Part shown: positions 1 to 6,393 of the stretch, piece after piece | Numbering within the stretch: the first letter of the stretch is position 1 | Layout: every line of letters begins with the position of its first letter | IMG/VR virus record: IMGVR_UViG_3300032242_001289 | Location: 1-29,114 of that record | Source: a virus | DNA length: 29,114 nt | Strand: one strand, 5' to 3' | The notes under the pieces: generated by a model | What the model was told of the DNA's origin: nothing | Database searches by the model: none | What the model saw: the letters and a program-made list of their open reading frames with translations, nothing else | Position numbers and translations under genes: made by a program

Positions 1-620
1 CATCTATCTTGAACTGATTCAGGCATGGGATTAGGTTTATGCCAAATAATATCTTGACGCAAATTCCATCCAAAATCTTGTAATGCAAATGCTAATCGCC
101 AAGGCATCCCCATTAAATTTTTTGGTCTATACCCACTTTTATTTCCACTTGTTGGTGAATCAAAAGGGGTAAACTTACTTTGACCAAAAGTTTGTTCATG
201 TTGCCCATTGCCATTGCTACCTGCATAACTGTCACCAAGGTTGACCCATAATGTGCCATCTTCAGCAAGAATGTCCCAAACACAAGCAAACACATCCACA
301 AGGTTATCAATGAACTGTTGAGGGGTTTCCTCTAACCCTATTTGTTGGTCTTCTCTAACAGCACCACATTTAGGGCAGGAAGTCTTGTAAATGGCATCAC
401 CAACAGTTAAATCTTTGTTAGCATGACCTGTAATGGTTTTTTCTGAATACTTACTATCTCTTCGGTGTGAACAATTTTCATCACCACCAACCCATGTTGC
501 AGTTCCGTAATCCCTCAGACCATAATAAGGTGGAGAAGTAATGCAAGTCTGCACTACAACCCCCTCCTGTTTCATTTGTCGCAAAGAATCTCTGCAGTCA
601 CCAAAATATACTTTATTCAT
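1..620 (-). CDS. Site-specific DNA methyltransferase, N-terminal part (cut by window edge)
   Basis: The reverse-strand reading frame gives 206 codons before the window ends, so the C-terminus is missing. It opens MNKVYFGDCRDSL and carries motif IV, TSPPYYGLRDYG (residues 28-39), typical of amino-methyltransferases that modify N6-adenine or N4-cytosine. A Cys/His set (C50, H52, C82, C85) looks like a small zinc-binding insertion. The end of the visible part, IIWHKPNPMPESVQDR, is a common signature of this family. The start ATG overlaps the stop of the gene upstream (ATGA), with no clear Shine-Dalgarno site, so translation is probably coupled. The likely role is protection of phage DNA from host restriction, or epigenetic marking. 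No partner restriction enzyme is seen. Base specificity cannot be told because the S-adenosylmethionine-binding FxGxG region lies outside the window. Confidence 0.9.
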   Translation of the reverse strand, partial: MNKVYFGDCRDSLRQMKQEGVVVQTCITSPPYYGLRDYGTATWVGGDENCSHRRDSKYSEKTITGHANKDLTVGDAIYKTSCPKCGAVREDQQIGLEETPQQFIDNLVDVFACVWDILAEDGTLWVNLGDSYAGSNGNGQHEQTFGQSKFTPFDSPTSGNKSGYRPKNLMGMPWRLAFALQDFGWNLRQDIIWHKPNPMPESVQDR

Positions 621-994
621 TTAATGCGAATAACTTCAATATATTGTTGAGCCGAGTTTCTGCTTGTTTTAAGAGTATCCTTACCAAAAATTTTAATGCC
701 TCGTGCTGTCGCAGTTGATTGAATAACATTAATGTTATATTCTGATTTTGGTATACAGGCTGATTGTCCAACTTGCAGATTATCAATGTACCCACCAACA
801 TAATTGCTAACACCCCTGTTAACAATTGGTCTACTGTTAGCTGACTCTGATTTCTTTTCGGATGCATAAATCTGCCCATCAGGGTCGGTAATTTTAAATT
901 TACATCCCATGTTTTTAATGCCCTCGACAAACCCTTCTAATACTTTTTTTTGCAAGGGGGATAATTTTGTTTCTAAACTTAGTTCTAAATTCAT
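617..994 (-). CDS. Hypothetical protein, 125 aa, in leftward early operon
   Basis: A 125-residue protein I do not recognise. The N-terminal 50 residues look helical (LSPLQKKVLEGFVEGIKNMG), and the C-terminal half looks like a small alpha/beta domain ending QQYIEVIRIK. There is no signal peptide, membrane segment or metal motif. A strong AAGGAG site lies 6 bases before the start. The stop overlaps the start of the methyltransferase gene (ATGA), and the gene follows the NGO0469-like gene by 14 bases, so the three are surely co-transcribed. It could be a small DNA-binding or anti-host protein, but nothing in the sequence shows this. Confidence 0.75.
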   Translation of the reverse strand: MNLELSLETKLSPLQKKVLEGFVEGIKNMGCKFKITDPDGQIYASEKKSESANSRPIVNRGVSNYVGGYIDNLQVGQSACIPKSEYNINVIQSTATARGIKIFGKDTLKTSRNSAQQYIEVIRIK

Positions 995-1008
995 TCGAAT
1001 CTCCTTAG

Positions 1009-1644
1009 TTAAAATGGGATGTCATCATCCATATCGGATAATTTTTCAGGGAAGCCATCGTTTTTGGCAGTTTTTTTGGCGTTCAAGTTTTTGTATTCAG
1101 GCGATTCCATAATCTTGGTTTTCAAGTTATCAGACAACTTGTCAAACTTTGCTTGGTCAAAATCATCCAAAGTAAATAAAAATATTTCATTCACACCTTC
1201 AGGCAATCCTGCTTTTTTAATAACGCTTGGCACAGGGGAGATAGCCTTTACATTGGCATAAGTTTTTGCCCCTGATGGTTCGTGAGCAATTGAGACCATA
1301 CAGAACTGTCCAAGGATGTTCTTGAGGTCAAACCCTGCCAACTCATCCATAGTAAAAGGGCGATTTCTCCACGCTTCTAAATGACCCCTTAGAATGGCTT
1401 TATCGCTTAACGATAGGGTGTACTCAGCCGATACTACTAATGGCTTACCCTCGTCTGTGTGCAAAGGGAGACCTTCGTCATCCTCGCCATGAAGTTCCCA
1501 AGTGATTAAAACCTTGCGTAGGGTGTTATTGAATTTGTTCTTGTGACTACCTTTGTCGATAATTCGATAGCATCTTGCTACATGGTTACCTGCAGGGGGT
1601 AATTTAAACTCGCTTGACCCTGATGATGTTGCAATTAATGACAT
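1009..1644 (-). CDS. Phage replication protein, NGO0469/DUF669-like, with SSB-type C-terminal tail
   Basis: A 211-residue protein with a beta-rich core (residues about 10-135) resembling phage proteins annotated as the NGO0469 replication-initiation family or the similar DUF669 single-strand-binding-like family. A Lys-rich linker (NLNAKKTAKNDG) follows. The last residues, SDMDDDIPF, nearly copy the acidic tip of bacterial SSB (MDFDDDIPF in E. coli), the docking peptide for SSB-binding repair and replication proteins. The likely role is coating phage single-stranded DNA and recruiting host replication or recombination factors. The start has AGGA 7-8 bases upstream, inside the end of the preceding gene, from which it is separated by one base. 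Family assignment is from memory of sequence pattern; the tail is directly visible. Confidence 0.7.
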   Translation of the reverse strand: MSLIATSSGSSEFKLPPAGNHVARCYRIIDKGSHKNKFNNTLRKVLITWELHGEDDEGLPLHTDEGKPLVVSAEYTLSLSDKAILRGHLEAWRNRPFTMDELAGFDLKNILGQFCMVSIAHEPSGAKTYANVKAISPVPSVIKKAGLPEGVNEIFLFTLDDFDQAKFDKLSDNLKTKIMESPEYKNLNAKKTAKNDGFPEKLSDMDDDIPF

Positions 1645-1645
1645 A

Positions 1646-1882
1646 TTATTTCCTAATGGTTAAGTTTTTTAATGAAAATTTTAGTTCCCCAAAAAATGCA
1701 TCCAATTCATGGGATATTTCTTGGGTTGGGGATGGGTATTTTGTTAAGCCACATTCAAAACGAATAATGTCAAAGTCTTCTTGGGTAGCTTGACCCAACT
1801 CTGCTCGTTCAATGGCTTCTTCGCATCGTTGCTGACGCTGTCGGTACATCATTTCTAATTCTTGATTTTCATCGTGACTCAT
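1646..1882 (-). CDS. Hypothetical protein, 78 aa, acidic and helical
   Basis: A 78-residue, Glu/Gln-rich protein with a strongly helical N-terminal half (NQELEMMYRQRQQRCEEAIERAE) followed by a short region containing one Cys. It resembles the many small helical early phage proteins of unknown function. It has a good AAGGA ribosome binding site and sits one base before the NGO0469-like gene, so the two are translationally linked. Upstream are two abutting hairpins (1899-1932) separating it from the first gene of the leftward operon. No function can be assigned. Confidence 0.7.
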   Translation of the reverse strand: MSHDENQELEMMYRQRQQRCEEAIERAELGQATQEDFDIIRFECGLTKYPSPTQEISHELDAFFGELKFSLKNLTIRK

Positions 1883-1898
1883 AATATTTTCCTTTTAA

Positions 1899-1932
1899 AC
1901 TGTTATTACAGTAGACAGGATTTCTCCTGTCT
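1899..1932. other. Two abutting stem-loops in the leftward operon
   Basis: Two perfect inverted repeats lie back to back: ACTGT-tatt-ACAGT (1899-1912) and AGACAGGA-tttc-TCCTGTCT (1913-1932). They fill the only sizeable gap within the leftward operon (1883-1937). On the transcribed minus strand no strong U-run follows, so this is probably an RNA processing, stability or partial attenuation element, not a full terminator. It could lower expression of the downstream genes relative to the first one. Confidence 0.5.
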
Positions 1933-1937
1933 TTATG

Positions 1938-2141
1938 TTAGTTATTTCTTTTTGCAATCCACTCTTTTAACATGACATCAGCTTTACGCAATTCGTTTGC
2001 ATCAGTAGTTTCGAATTGCAGGAAGAACTCACATAATGCAGAGCGACCCATCATCAATTGATATTCATTTGTTGCAACATAAAGTGGTAAATTTTCAACC
2101 ATTAACTTTGCACAATTAAACAACTCTTTTGCTGTATACAT
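1938..2141 (-). CDS. Hypothetical protein, 67 aa, first gene of leftward operon
   Basis: A 67-residue, mainly helical protein (MYTAKELFNCAKLMVENLP at the start, MLKEWIAKRNN at the end). It is not recognised. It has a clear AAAGGA site 9 bases before the ATG and is the first gene behind the leftward promoter at 2190-2218, so it is likely expressed early. Proteins of this size at this position often modify host functions or regulate, but no HTH or metal motif is visible. Confidence 0.7.
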   Translation of the reverse strand: MYTAKELFNCAKLMVENLPLYVATNEYQLMMGRSALCEFFLQFETTDANELRKADVMLKEWIAKRNN

Positions 2142-2169
2142 CTTGATTTTCCTTTTGGTTAATTTAAAA

Positions 2170-2183
2170 ACTGCAACTGCAGT
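2170..2183. promoter_or_regulatory. Palindromic operator candidate ACTGCA-AC-TGCAGT
   Basis: This inverted repeat has perfect 6-base arms and a 2-base centre. It lies just downstream of the leftward -10 box (2190-2195), at the expected transcript start or early leader. That placement suits a repressor site controlling the leftward operon. The binding protein is unknown; the YdaS-like regulator next door is the obvious candidate. Confidence 0.4.
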
Positions 2184-2189
2184 ACAATC

Positions 2190-2218
2190 AATATAACATA
2201 CTTTTAAACAAATGCAAA
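2190..2218 (-). promoter_or_regulatory. Leftward sigma70-type promoter with extended -10
   Basis: On the minus strand, TTTGCA (2218-2213) and TATATT (2195-2190) are 17 bases apart, and the -10 is preceded by TGT, giving an extended -10 (TGTTATATT). The start would fall near 2183, about 40 bases before the ATG at 2141. It is the best promoter candidate in the divergent region and would drive the five leftward genes. Confidence 0.6.
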
Positions 2219-2228
2219 CTTTTTTTAT

Positions 2229-2284
2229 AGGTGTTTACACTAATAAAAATTATAACCTATTTTTTTAAAATAGTGTATTATAGT
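2229..2284 (+). promoter_or_regulatory. Rightward control region with nested inverted repeats
   Basis: This AT-rich stretch holds GTGT-tt-ACAC (2231-2240), CTATTTT-ttt-AAAATAG (2257-2273, perfect 7-base arms) and an outer inverted pair, TACACTA (2236-2242) and TAGTGTA (2271-2277). Possible rightward promoter elements are TTTACA (2234-2239) with TATTTT 18 bases on, or the TATTAT/TATAGT boxes at 2276-2284 with no good -35. The palindromes overlap the likely polymerase contact points, as expected for operators of a small Cro/YdaS-type repressor. The exact promoter is uncertain. Confidence 0.45.
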
Positions 2285-2312
2285 TAAATAACAATGAACA
2301 GAAAGGATTTAT

Positions 2313-2507
2313 ATGAACCCAATGGATTTTTTAAGGGTGGAATTTGGAACACTTAGCAACCTTGGTAAATTGCTTGGCATTCGTGCCAATACGATTTATT
2401 TATGGGGTAGAAATCATGTACCAACAAAATACATTAAAGAGATTGAAAGGTTGTCAGAAGGTAGGGTTACTAAAGAAATGTTACGCCCTGATTTGTTTGG
2501 TAAGTAA
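2313..2507 (+). CDS. YdaS/Cro-like helix-turn-helix regulator, 64 aa
   Basis: A 64-residue protein that fits the YdaS-type (Cro-like) helix-turn-helix pattern: GTLSNLGKLLGIRANTIYLW (helices 2-3 of the HTH), then VPTKYIKEIERLSEGRVTKE and the closing LRPDLF, which is characteristic of this family. It has an AAAGGA site 9 bases before the start. It is the first gene rightward of a palindrome-rich divergent region, so it probably binds there and controls early transcription in both directions. No YdaT or other toxin-like partner follows; the next gene, 2 bases on, is a replication gene. Genes of this family are commonly annotated as transcriptional regulators or antitoxins. Confidence 0.75.
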   Translation: MNPMDFLRVEFGTLSNLGKLLGIRANTIYLWGRNHVPTKYIKEIERLSEGRVTKEMLRPDLFGK

Positions 2508-2509
2508 TT

Positions 2510-3184
2510 ATGCATTACTACAAATTCAATATCGCTGATTGGCATCTTGCTACTAGTCATTTGTCATTAGAAGAGGAAGCCATTTACTTTAAATTGGTGA
2601 ACTTTTATTACGATACAGAACTGCCAATCCCACTCGAAACCCAAACGGTTATCAGACGGTTAAGGTTGGGTTTGCATTCGGATAGTGTTCGGTTAGTGCT
2701 TGATGAGTTTTTTGTTAAAACAGAAAAAGGATACATTCATGAACGATGTGATGTAGAGATAGAAAAGTATCATAAAAAGGCAGATGTGAATAAAACTGTT
2801 GGAAAATTGGGTGGAAGACCTAAGAAAATCAAAGACTTAGATAATAACCCACAAATAACCCAAACGGTTTCTGAAAATAACCCACAGATAACCCTAACCA
2901 CTAACCATAAACCAATAACCAAGAGTAGTATTCAACTCCCTGAGTTTTTGTCTTTAGAAAGTTGGAACGAGTGGATTGAATACCGTAGGTCAATTAAAAA
3001 ACCAATGAGTGATTTATCTAAAACCAAATTCATTACCCAACTGACAAGCTTTGTAGAACAGGGACATGACCCAAAGAAGCTGATGGATACTGCGATTGCG
3101 AATGGATGGCTGACGATTTATCCTAAAGACGAAACTAAATCTGCCAAATCAAAAAATGAACGACCACCTGAATGGAGAGTGTAA
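2510..3184 (+). CDS. DUF1376 (YdaU-like) phage replication protein
   Basis: A 224-residue protein whose N-terminal 95 residues match DUF1376: MHYYKFNIADWHLATSHLSL, then EEEAIYFKLVNFYYDTELPI and the basic GGRPKK at the domain edge. A low-complexity linker follows, with a repeated NNPQIT motif. The C-terminal half (residues about 140-210, containing EWIEYRRSIKKPMS and ANGWLTIYPKD) resembles the C-terminal domain of phage replication proteins related to DnaT or O proteins. DUF1376 proteins commonly sit beside a phage helicase or helicase loader and are considered replication-initiation factors, and here a DnaB-like helicase follows one gene later. The stop overlaps the next start (TAATG). Confidence 0.8.
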   Translation: MHYYKFNIADWHLATSHLSLEEEAIYFKLVNFYYDTELPIPLETQTVIRRLRLGLHSDSVRLVLDEFFVKTEKGYIHERCDVEIEKYHKKADVNKTVGKLGGRPKKIKDLDNNPQITQTVSENNPQITLTTNHKPITKSSIQLPEFLSLESWNEWIEYRRSIKKPMSDLSKTKFITQLTSFVEQGHDPKKLMDTAIANGWLTIYPKDETKSAKSKNERPPEWRV

Positions 3185-3522
3185 TGATAGGACATCAATG
3201 CGTCATAGACCTCCGTAAACAGGGTAAAAAGCCACGCACAGTCTTTTTTTTCATTGGGGAATGCCCATACCTCAACTCAGATTATTTTGACCCTGAGAGG
3301 GCTATAGAAAGGTTTCGGCATCCTGAAGTTTGGGTGATGGATTCGAGGGCAAAGGATTGCGATTTATCTTTTGTAAGAAATTTAAAGATACACCTGTTGT
3401 GTGCTGACAAAACAGACATAACTAGATATTTGGAGTGGTGGTTAGCGTTAGTGGCAGAACAACCTGCTTTATTAATTGGAATAGATTCGGATGACGAATT
3501 AAACATTTGGAGAAAATCATGA
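3184..3522 (+). CDS. Hypothetical protein, 112 aa, between DUF1376 gene and helicase
   Basis: A 112-residue protein not recognised as a known family. I chose the ATG at 3184 because it overlaps the previous stop (TAATG) and has GGAGAG at proper spacing; an in-frame ATG 12 bases earlier lacks a site. The sequence alternates strands and helices (TVFFFIGECPYL, LKIHLLCADKTDI, ALLIGIDSDDE), suggesting a small alpha/beta fold. It has three Cys without a CxxC pair. The stop overlaps the helicase start (ATGA). Its position between two replication genes suggests an accessory replication role, which is inference only. Confidence 0.65.
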   Translation: MIGHQCVIDLRKQGKKPRTVFFFIGECPYLNSDYFDPERAIERFRHPEVWVMDSRAKDCDLSFVRNLKIHLLCADKTDITRYLEWWLALVAEQPALLIGIDSDDELNIWRKS

Positions 3523-4460
3523 GTTATGAAGAAGCGTTAATGATGCAACAGCAGAATCAAATTATTGAACCTGATGATATTGATTTTAATGCCTACCTAA
3601 TAGAGAACGAACCCAAGCGTAAGGTCAAAGAAAAGGCATTCTATGCTGAAGATGTTGAGAAATACTTTGAGGGCAGTTACATTCAAAAAGGTAGTCAAAT
3701 ACCTTGGGATGAGCAGGGTTTCAAGATTGGCTTGAGACCGTCTGAAGTCAGCGTATGGGCAGGTGTGAATGGTCATGGTAAGTCTTTATTGCTTGGACAG
3801 GTAGTGCTTGGTTTACTGAAGCAGGGACAGAAGTGTTTGATTGCTTCTTTTGAGATGAAACCTGTGGTGACATTAGCAAGGATGGCTAAACAATCGATTG
3901 GCAAGAAAGTCCCAACTAAAGCCCAATTAGATTCATTTAACGATTGGAAAAAGAATAGTTTATACCTCCTTGAACACCAAGGCATGATTGATACTAATAC
4001 GATTCTAGGGGTTTGTAAATACGCTTCTCAGGAGCTTGGCGTACAACACATAGTGATTGATAGCTTGATGAAGTGTGTAAAGGGTGAAGATGATTACAAC
4101 GGACAGAAAGACTTTGTAAATGCTCTGTGTTCGATTGCTCTTGAAACAGGTTTACATATCCATTTGGTGCACCATGTACGCAAGGGTTCAGATGAGAAAA
4201 CCATGTCGAACAAATTTGATTTAAAGGGGTCAGGTTCGATTACCGACCAAGTTGATAATGTGTTTATTGTTTGGCGTAACAAAGCCAAGGCACTTGAAAG
4301 GCAAGAGTTTGGTGTTGTGGATGAATCGATGGTTGATGCAGTTTTAAGTTGTGAGAAGCAAAGAAACGGTGAATGGGAAGGTCGTATTCCATTATGGTTT
4401 CATGCAGAAAGTCAGCAGTATGTTGAGAAGTTTGGTCGTTTAATTCGTATTTATAACTAA
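3519..4460 (+). CDS. DnaB-like replicative helicase (RecA-fold ATPase), stand-alone
   Basis: A 313-residue RecA-fold ATPase of the DnaB C-terminal/Twinkle type. It has Walker A GVNGHGKS (residues 82-89), the following CLIASFEMKP, Walker B HIVID (177-181), the HLVHHVRKG motif (216-224) and SGSITDQVDNVFIVWRN (238-254), typical of the phage helicase H4 region. The first 60 residues are acidic and do not look like a primase domain. It would unwind DNA at the phage fork. No primase or polymerase gene is in view, so host enzymes or genes outside the window must supply them. I chose the ATG at 3519 (GGAGAA upstream, ATGA overlap with the previous gene) over a TTG at 3507. Confidence 0.88.
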   Translation: MSYEEALMMQQQNQIIEPDDIDFNAYLIENEPKRKVKEKAFYAEDVEKYFEGSYIQKGSQIPWDEQGFKIGLRPSEVSVWAGVNGHGKSLLLGQVVLGLLKQGQKCLIASFEMKPVVTLARMAKQSIGKKVPTKAQLDSFNDWKKNSLYLLEHQGMIDTNTILGVCKYASQELGVQHIVIDSLMKCVKGEDDYNGQKDFVNALCSIALETGLHIHLVHHVRKGSDEKTMSNKFDLKGSGSITDQVDNVFIVWRNKAKALERQEFGVVDESMVDAVLSCEKQRNGEWEGRIPLWFHAESQQYVEKFGRLIRIYN

Positions 4461-4466
4461 GGGGTA

Positions 4467-4778
4467 ATGATGATAAAAAAAGTAAGTAAAGAAGAAAAAG
4501 ATTTGTATTTAGGTAATCAAGATGTACCTGAAGATAAAGCAAGGGAAATGATTGACCAAATTCGTGAGGGCAAAGATGCACCCCTTACAGAACAAATTTT
4601 TGGTGAATCCAAATCTTACATGGGCGATGCTAAACAAGCATTGTTTGTGGTTGATGGAAGCATTCGTGAGGATGATGACCCATTAATTGAATTTATTGAA
4701 AAGTATCAACCTGCAGTTATGGTTGAAAGACAAAAGTTTTATCGTGAACTGCTAAACATTTTGGAGGGATGGAAATAA
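4467..4778 (+). CDS. Hypothetical protein, 103 aa, acidic
   Basis: A 103-residue acidic protein (VPEDKAREMIDQIREGKD, SIREDDDPLIEFIEKYQ) that I do not recognise. It is helical at both ends, with no membrane segment. AAGGGG lies 2 bases before the first ATG and 5 before a second in-frame ATG at 4470, so the latter may be the real start. The stop overlaps the next start (TAATG). It is part of the continuous early operon after the helicase. Confidence 0.65.
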   Translation: MMIKKVSKEEKDLYLGNQDVPEDKAREMIDQIREGKDAPLTEQIFGESKSYMGDAKQALFVVDGSIREDDDPLIEFIEKYQPAVMVERQKFYRELLNILEGWK

Positions 4779-4981
4779 TGAAAGCATTTCCTAAAACTAA
4801 CGAGCCTTTAACTCATCCATATCAAGATGGCATGGATTTAAGAGATTACTTTGCTTCTAAAGCAATGCAAGGAATGGTATCAAGTATTTCTTCGCAATTT
4901 AATATAGATGCAAAAATGGTATCAAGAGATGCCTATATTATCGCAGATGCAATGATGGAAACGAGGAAACAAAATGATTAA
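4778..4981 (+). CDS. Small conserved phage protein (LRDYFA type), 67 aa
   Basis: A 67-residue protein. The core, GMDLRDYFASKAMQGM, followed by an Asp/Ala-rich helix ending AYIIADAMMETRK, matches a small-protein pattern often seen in phage early regions, with no known function. The ATG at 4778 is preferred: it overlaps the preceding stop (TAATG) and has GGAGGGA about 10 bases upstream, whereas the in-frame ATG at 4769 is too close to that site. The 3' end overlaps the next gene by 8 bases. Confidence 0.7.
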   Translation: MKAFPKTNEPLTHPYQDGMDLRDYFASKAMQGMVSSISSQFNIDAKMVSRDAYIIADAMMETRKQND

Positions 4982-5372
4982 ACATCCCCTGTTAAAAAAG
5001 ATTGAAAACATGGCTAATTCAGAAGTTTTTCGAGTTATTCCTATGGCTATGGTTTACGATTGCAAAAAACAATATGCAGAAGAAATTTTAAATTTTGCCC
5101 ATTGGATGATTGATAACATTCAACATACTTGTGATGTATATCAACGAGTTCCTTTTGAAATAATGCCACATGATGAAGATGATGAAACAGTCAAGATAAG
5201 AGGTCGTTATGCCTTTAGTGATACAACAGTTGTTGGTGACCCAAAAAGGATTTTTATTGGTGGTGCATTCCACGAAATTGCTTATGGTGGCAAAGCAACT
5301 AAATTAGAAGGTATTTACACCCTCATAGAATTGGAAGCAATTGTTAATAAATTGAAAGAAGAAGAACAATGA
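4974..5372 (+). CDS. Hypothetical protein, 132 aa
   Basis: A 132-residue protein of unknown family. The first 60 residues look helical (CKKQYAEEILNFAHWMIDNI). The middle is beta-rich with an acidic patch (MPHDEDDETVKIRGRYAFSD), and the end is a helix rich in Glu/Lys (LEAIVNKLKEEEQ). It overlaps the previous gene by 8 bases and the next by 4 (ATGA), indicating tight co-translation. No function is proposed. Confidence 0.65.
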   Translation: MIKHPLLKKIENMANSEVFRVIPMAMVYDCKKQYAEEILNFAHWMIDNIQHTCDVYQRVPFEIMPHDEDDETVKIRGRYAFSDTTVVGDPKRIFIGGAFHEIAYGGKATKLEGIYTLIELEAIVNKLKEEEQ

Positions 5373-5659
5373 AAATAAGCAAAGTCTTGCGTAGTGCAAA
5401 AAAGAAATATATTGAAGTAGGGCATAGATTTGTATGTAATGCAGTTGAGGATTGTTTAGCAACTAGCAACGCTAAGAACAAAACCAAGCAATACATAGAA
5501 AGCTTGATATATCCACACAAGTCTGTAATTGTATGGTTGCGTAAAGAAAAAAACATTGATGCATTTGCTGATGGTGTTAATGGTTTTAAGTTATCACAAG
5601 AGTATCGAATCAGATGGATTGACCATATGGTCGCAGAGTTAGAAAGGCAGGGCAAATGA
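5369..5659 (+). CDS. Hypothetical protein, first copy of a tandem paralogous pair
   Basis: A 96-residue protein whose sequence is clearly related to the next gene. Shared positions include MKxSxVLxxAKKK at the start, a VCxAV segment, YIxxLIxP, VxxWL, an Arg-rich YRxRWxDHM and AELExxGK at the end. The family is not recognised. It is basic and helical, with conserved Trp and His-Met near the C-terminus. It starts inside the previous stop (ATGA) and ends overlapping the second copy by 4 bases. Confidence 0.7.
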   Translation: MKISKVLRSAKKKYIEVGHRFVCNAVEDCLATSNAKNKTKQYIESLIYPHKSVIVWLRKEKNIDAFADGVNGFKLSQEYRIRWIDHMVAELERQGK

Positions 5660-5931
5660 AAAAAAGTGAAGTGTTAACATTAGCCAAGAAAAAATTAGAT
5701 TGTGCAATGTGGGTTTGCGTTGCAGTTGATTTTTGTGATGCCCCTAAAAAAGACATAATAAGAACTCAACGGTATATTGATAAATTAATACATCCTTATG
5801 GAACTGTTTCTACTTGGTTATGTAATGTAGCTAAAATTCCAAAGGAACAATTAACTTCACGCAATTTAAAAACCTATCGTGCAAGATGGCTTGACCATAT
5901 GATTGCAGAGTTAGAAAAGGATGGAAAATGA
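5656..5931 (+). CDS. Hypothetical protein, second copy of a tandem paralogous pair
   Basis: A 91-residue paralogue of the preceding gene, 5 residues shorter in the middle. It keeps the AKKK start, VCVAV, YIDKLIHP, STWL, YRARWLDHM and IAELEKDGK. Divergence is substantial, so the duplication is old. The product has several Cys (C17, C22, C28), some of which align with the first copy. It overlaps both neighbours by ATGA. Function unknown. Confidence 0.7.
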   Translation: MKKSEVLTLAKKKLDCAMWVCVAVDFCDAPKKDIIRTQRYIDKLIHPYGTVSTWLCNVAKIPKEQLTSRNLKTYRARWLDHMIAELEKDGK

Positions 5932-6149
5932 ACCCATTCCCTTGGAAACATTTTGATTCTTTTGATGAATGGTTACTTGAGTATTACAAACTAAGGGGCA
6001 TAGTTGTTAGTCAAGAAATTCGTTCCTTAATGCATGATGCTTTTATACAAGGATTTGAACAAGGGCGTACTAAAGCAATTCAAGGTCGAGTTATAAGATT
6101 TTTAAATAGTTGTGAAACATTGGAGAAACAAAATGAAAGAGATGTCTGA
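5928..6149 (+). CDS. Hypothetical protein, 73 aa
   Basis: A 73-residue protein beginning MNPFPWKHFDSFDEWLLEYY, aromatic and acidic, then a basic helical C-terminus (GFEQGRTKAIQGRVIRFLNS). It is not recognised. It starts inside the stop of the previous gene, with GGATGG upstream, and its 3' end overlaps the next gene by 17 bases. It is one of the small genes of the early operon. Confidence 0.65.
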   Translation: MNPFPWKHFDSFDEWLLEYYKLRGIVVSQEIRSLMHDAFIQGFEQGRTKAIQGRVIRFLNSCETLEKQNERDV

Positions 6150-6393
6150 TTTTCAAAAACAGTTTTTAGCAAAAGGTGTAGGCAATACTCTTTTCACGCA
6201 AGGTGAGTTTGATGATGCATTGAATACAGCCAAAGCTGAAATTATGGCGATGGCAATTGAAGCATCAAGAACTGCAGTCATGATGGAGCGTGAAGCGTGT
6301 GCAAAACTTGTAGAAAATTTTAACGGTGAAAATGATTTAAATGCAATAGCATCATTAATTCGTAATCGCATACCAAGTCAGGTAAAGCAATGA
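6133..6393 (+). CDS. Hypothetical protein, 86 aa, helical
   Basis: An 86-residue, mostly helical protein (DALNTAKAEIMAMAIEASRT, then MMEREACAKLVENF, ending LIRNRIPSQVKQ). The MEREACAKL segment is common in small phage proteins that start with a long helix, but no function is known. The ATG at 6133 is chosen because GGAG lies 8 bases upstream. A GTG at 6112 is less likely, and an ATG at 6142 is possible. Its stop overlaps the RusA start (ATGA). Confidence 0.65.
   Translation: MKEMSDFQKQFLAKGVGNTLFTQGEFDDALNTAKAEIMAMAIEASRTAVMMEREACAKLVENFNGENDLNAIASLIRNRIPSQVKQ

Noticed and set aside
613-930. A 105-codon minus-strand frame overlapping the 125-aa gene
   Set aside because: The alternative frame (617-994) has AAGGAG before its start and an ATGA link to the methyltransferase; this one has neither.
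2313-2507. The YdaS-like gene as the antitoxin of a toxin-antitoxin pair
   Set aside because: The next gene is a DUF1376 replication gene, and no YdaT or other toxin-like frame lies beside it. A regulator is the simpler reading.
5505-5520. A DnaA-box-like TATATCCACA inside the first tandem paralogue
   Set aside because: It is a single imperfect match within a coding gene, with no iterons or AT-rich unwinding element nearby.
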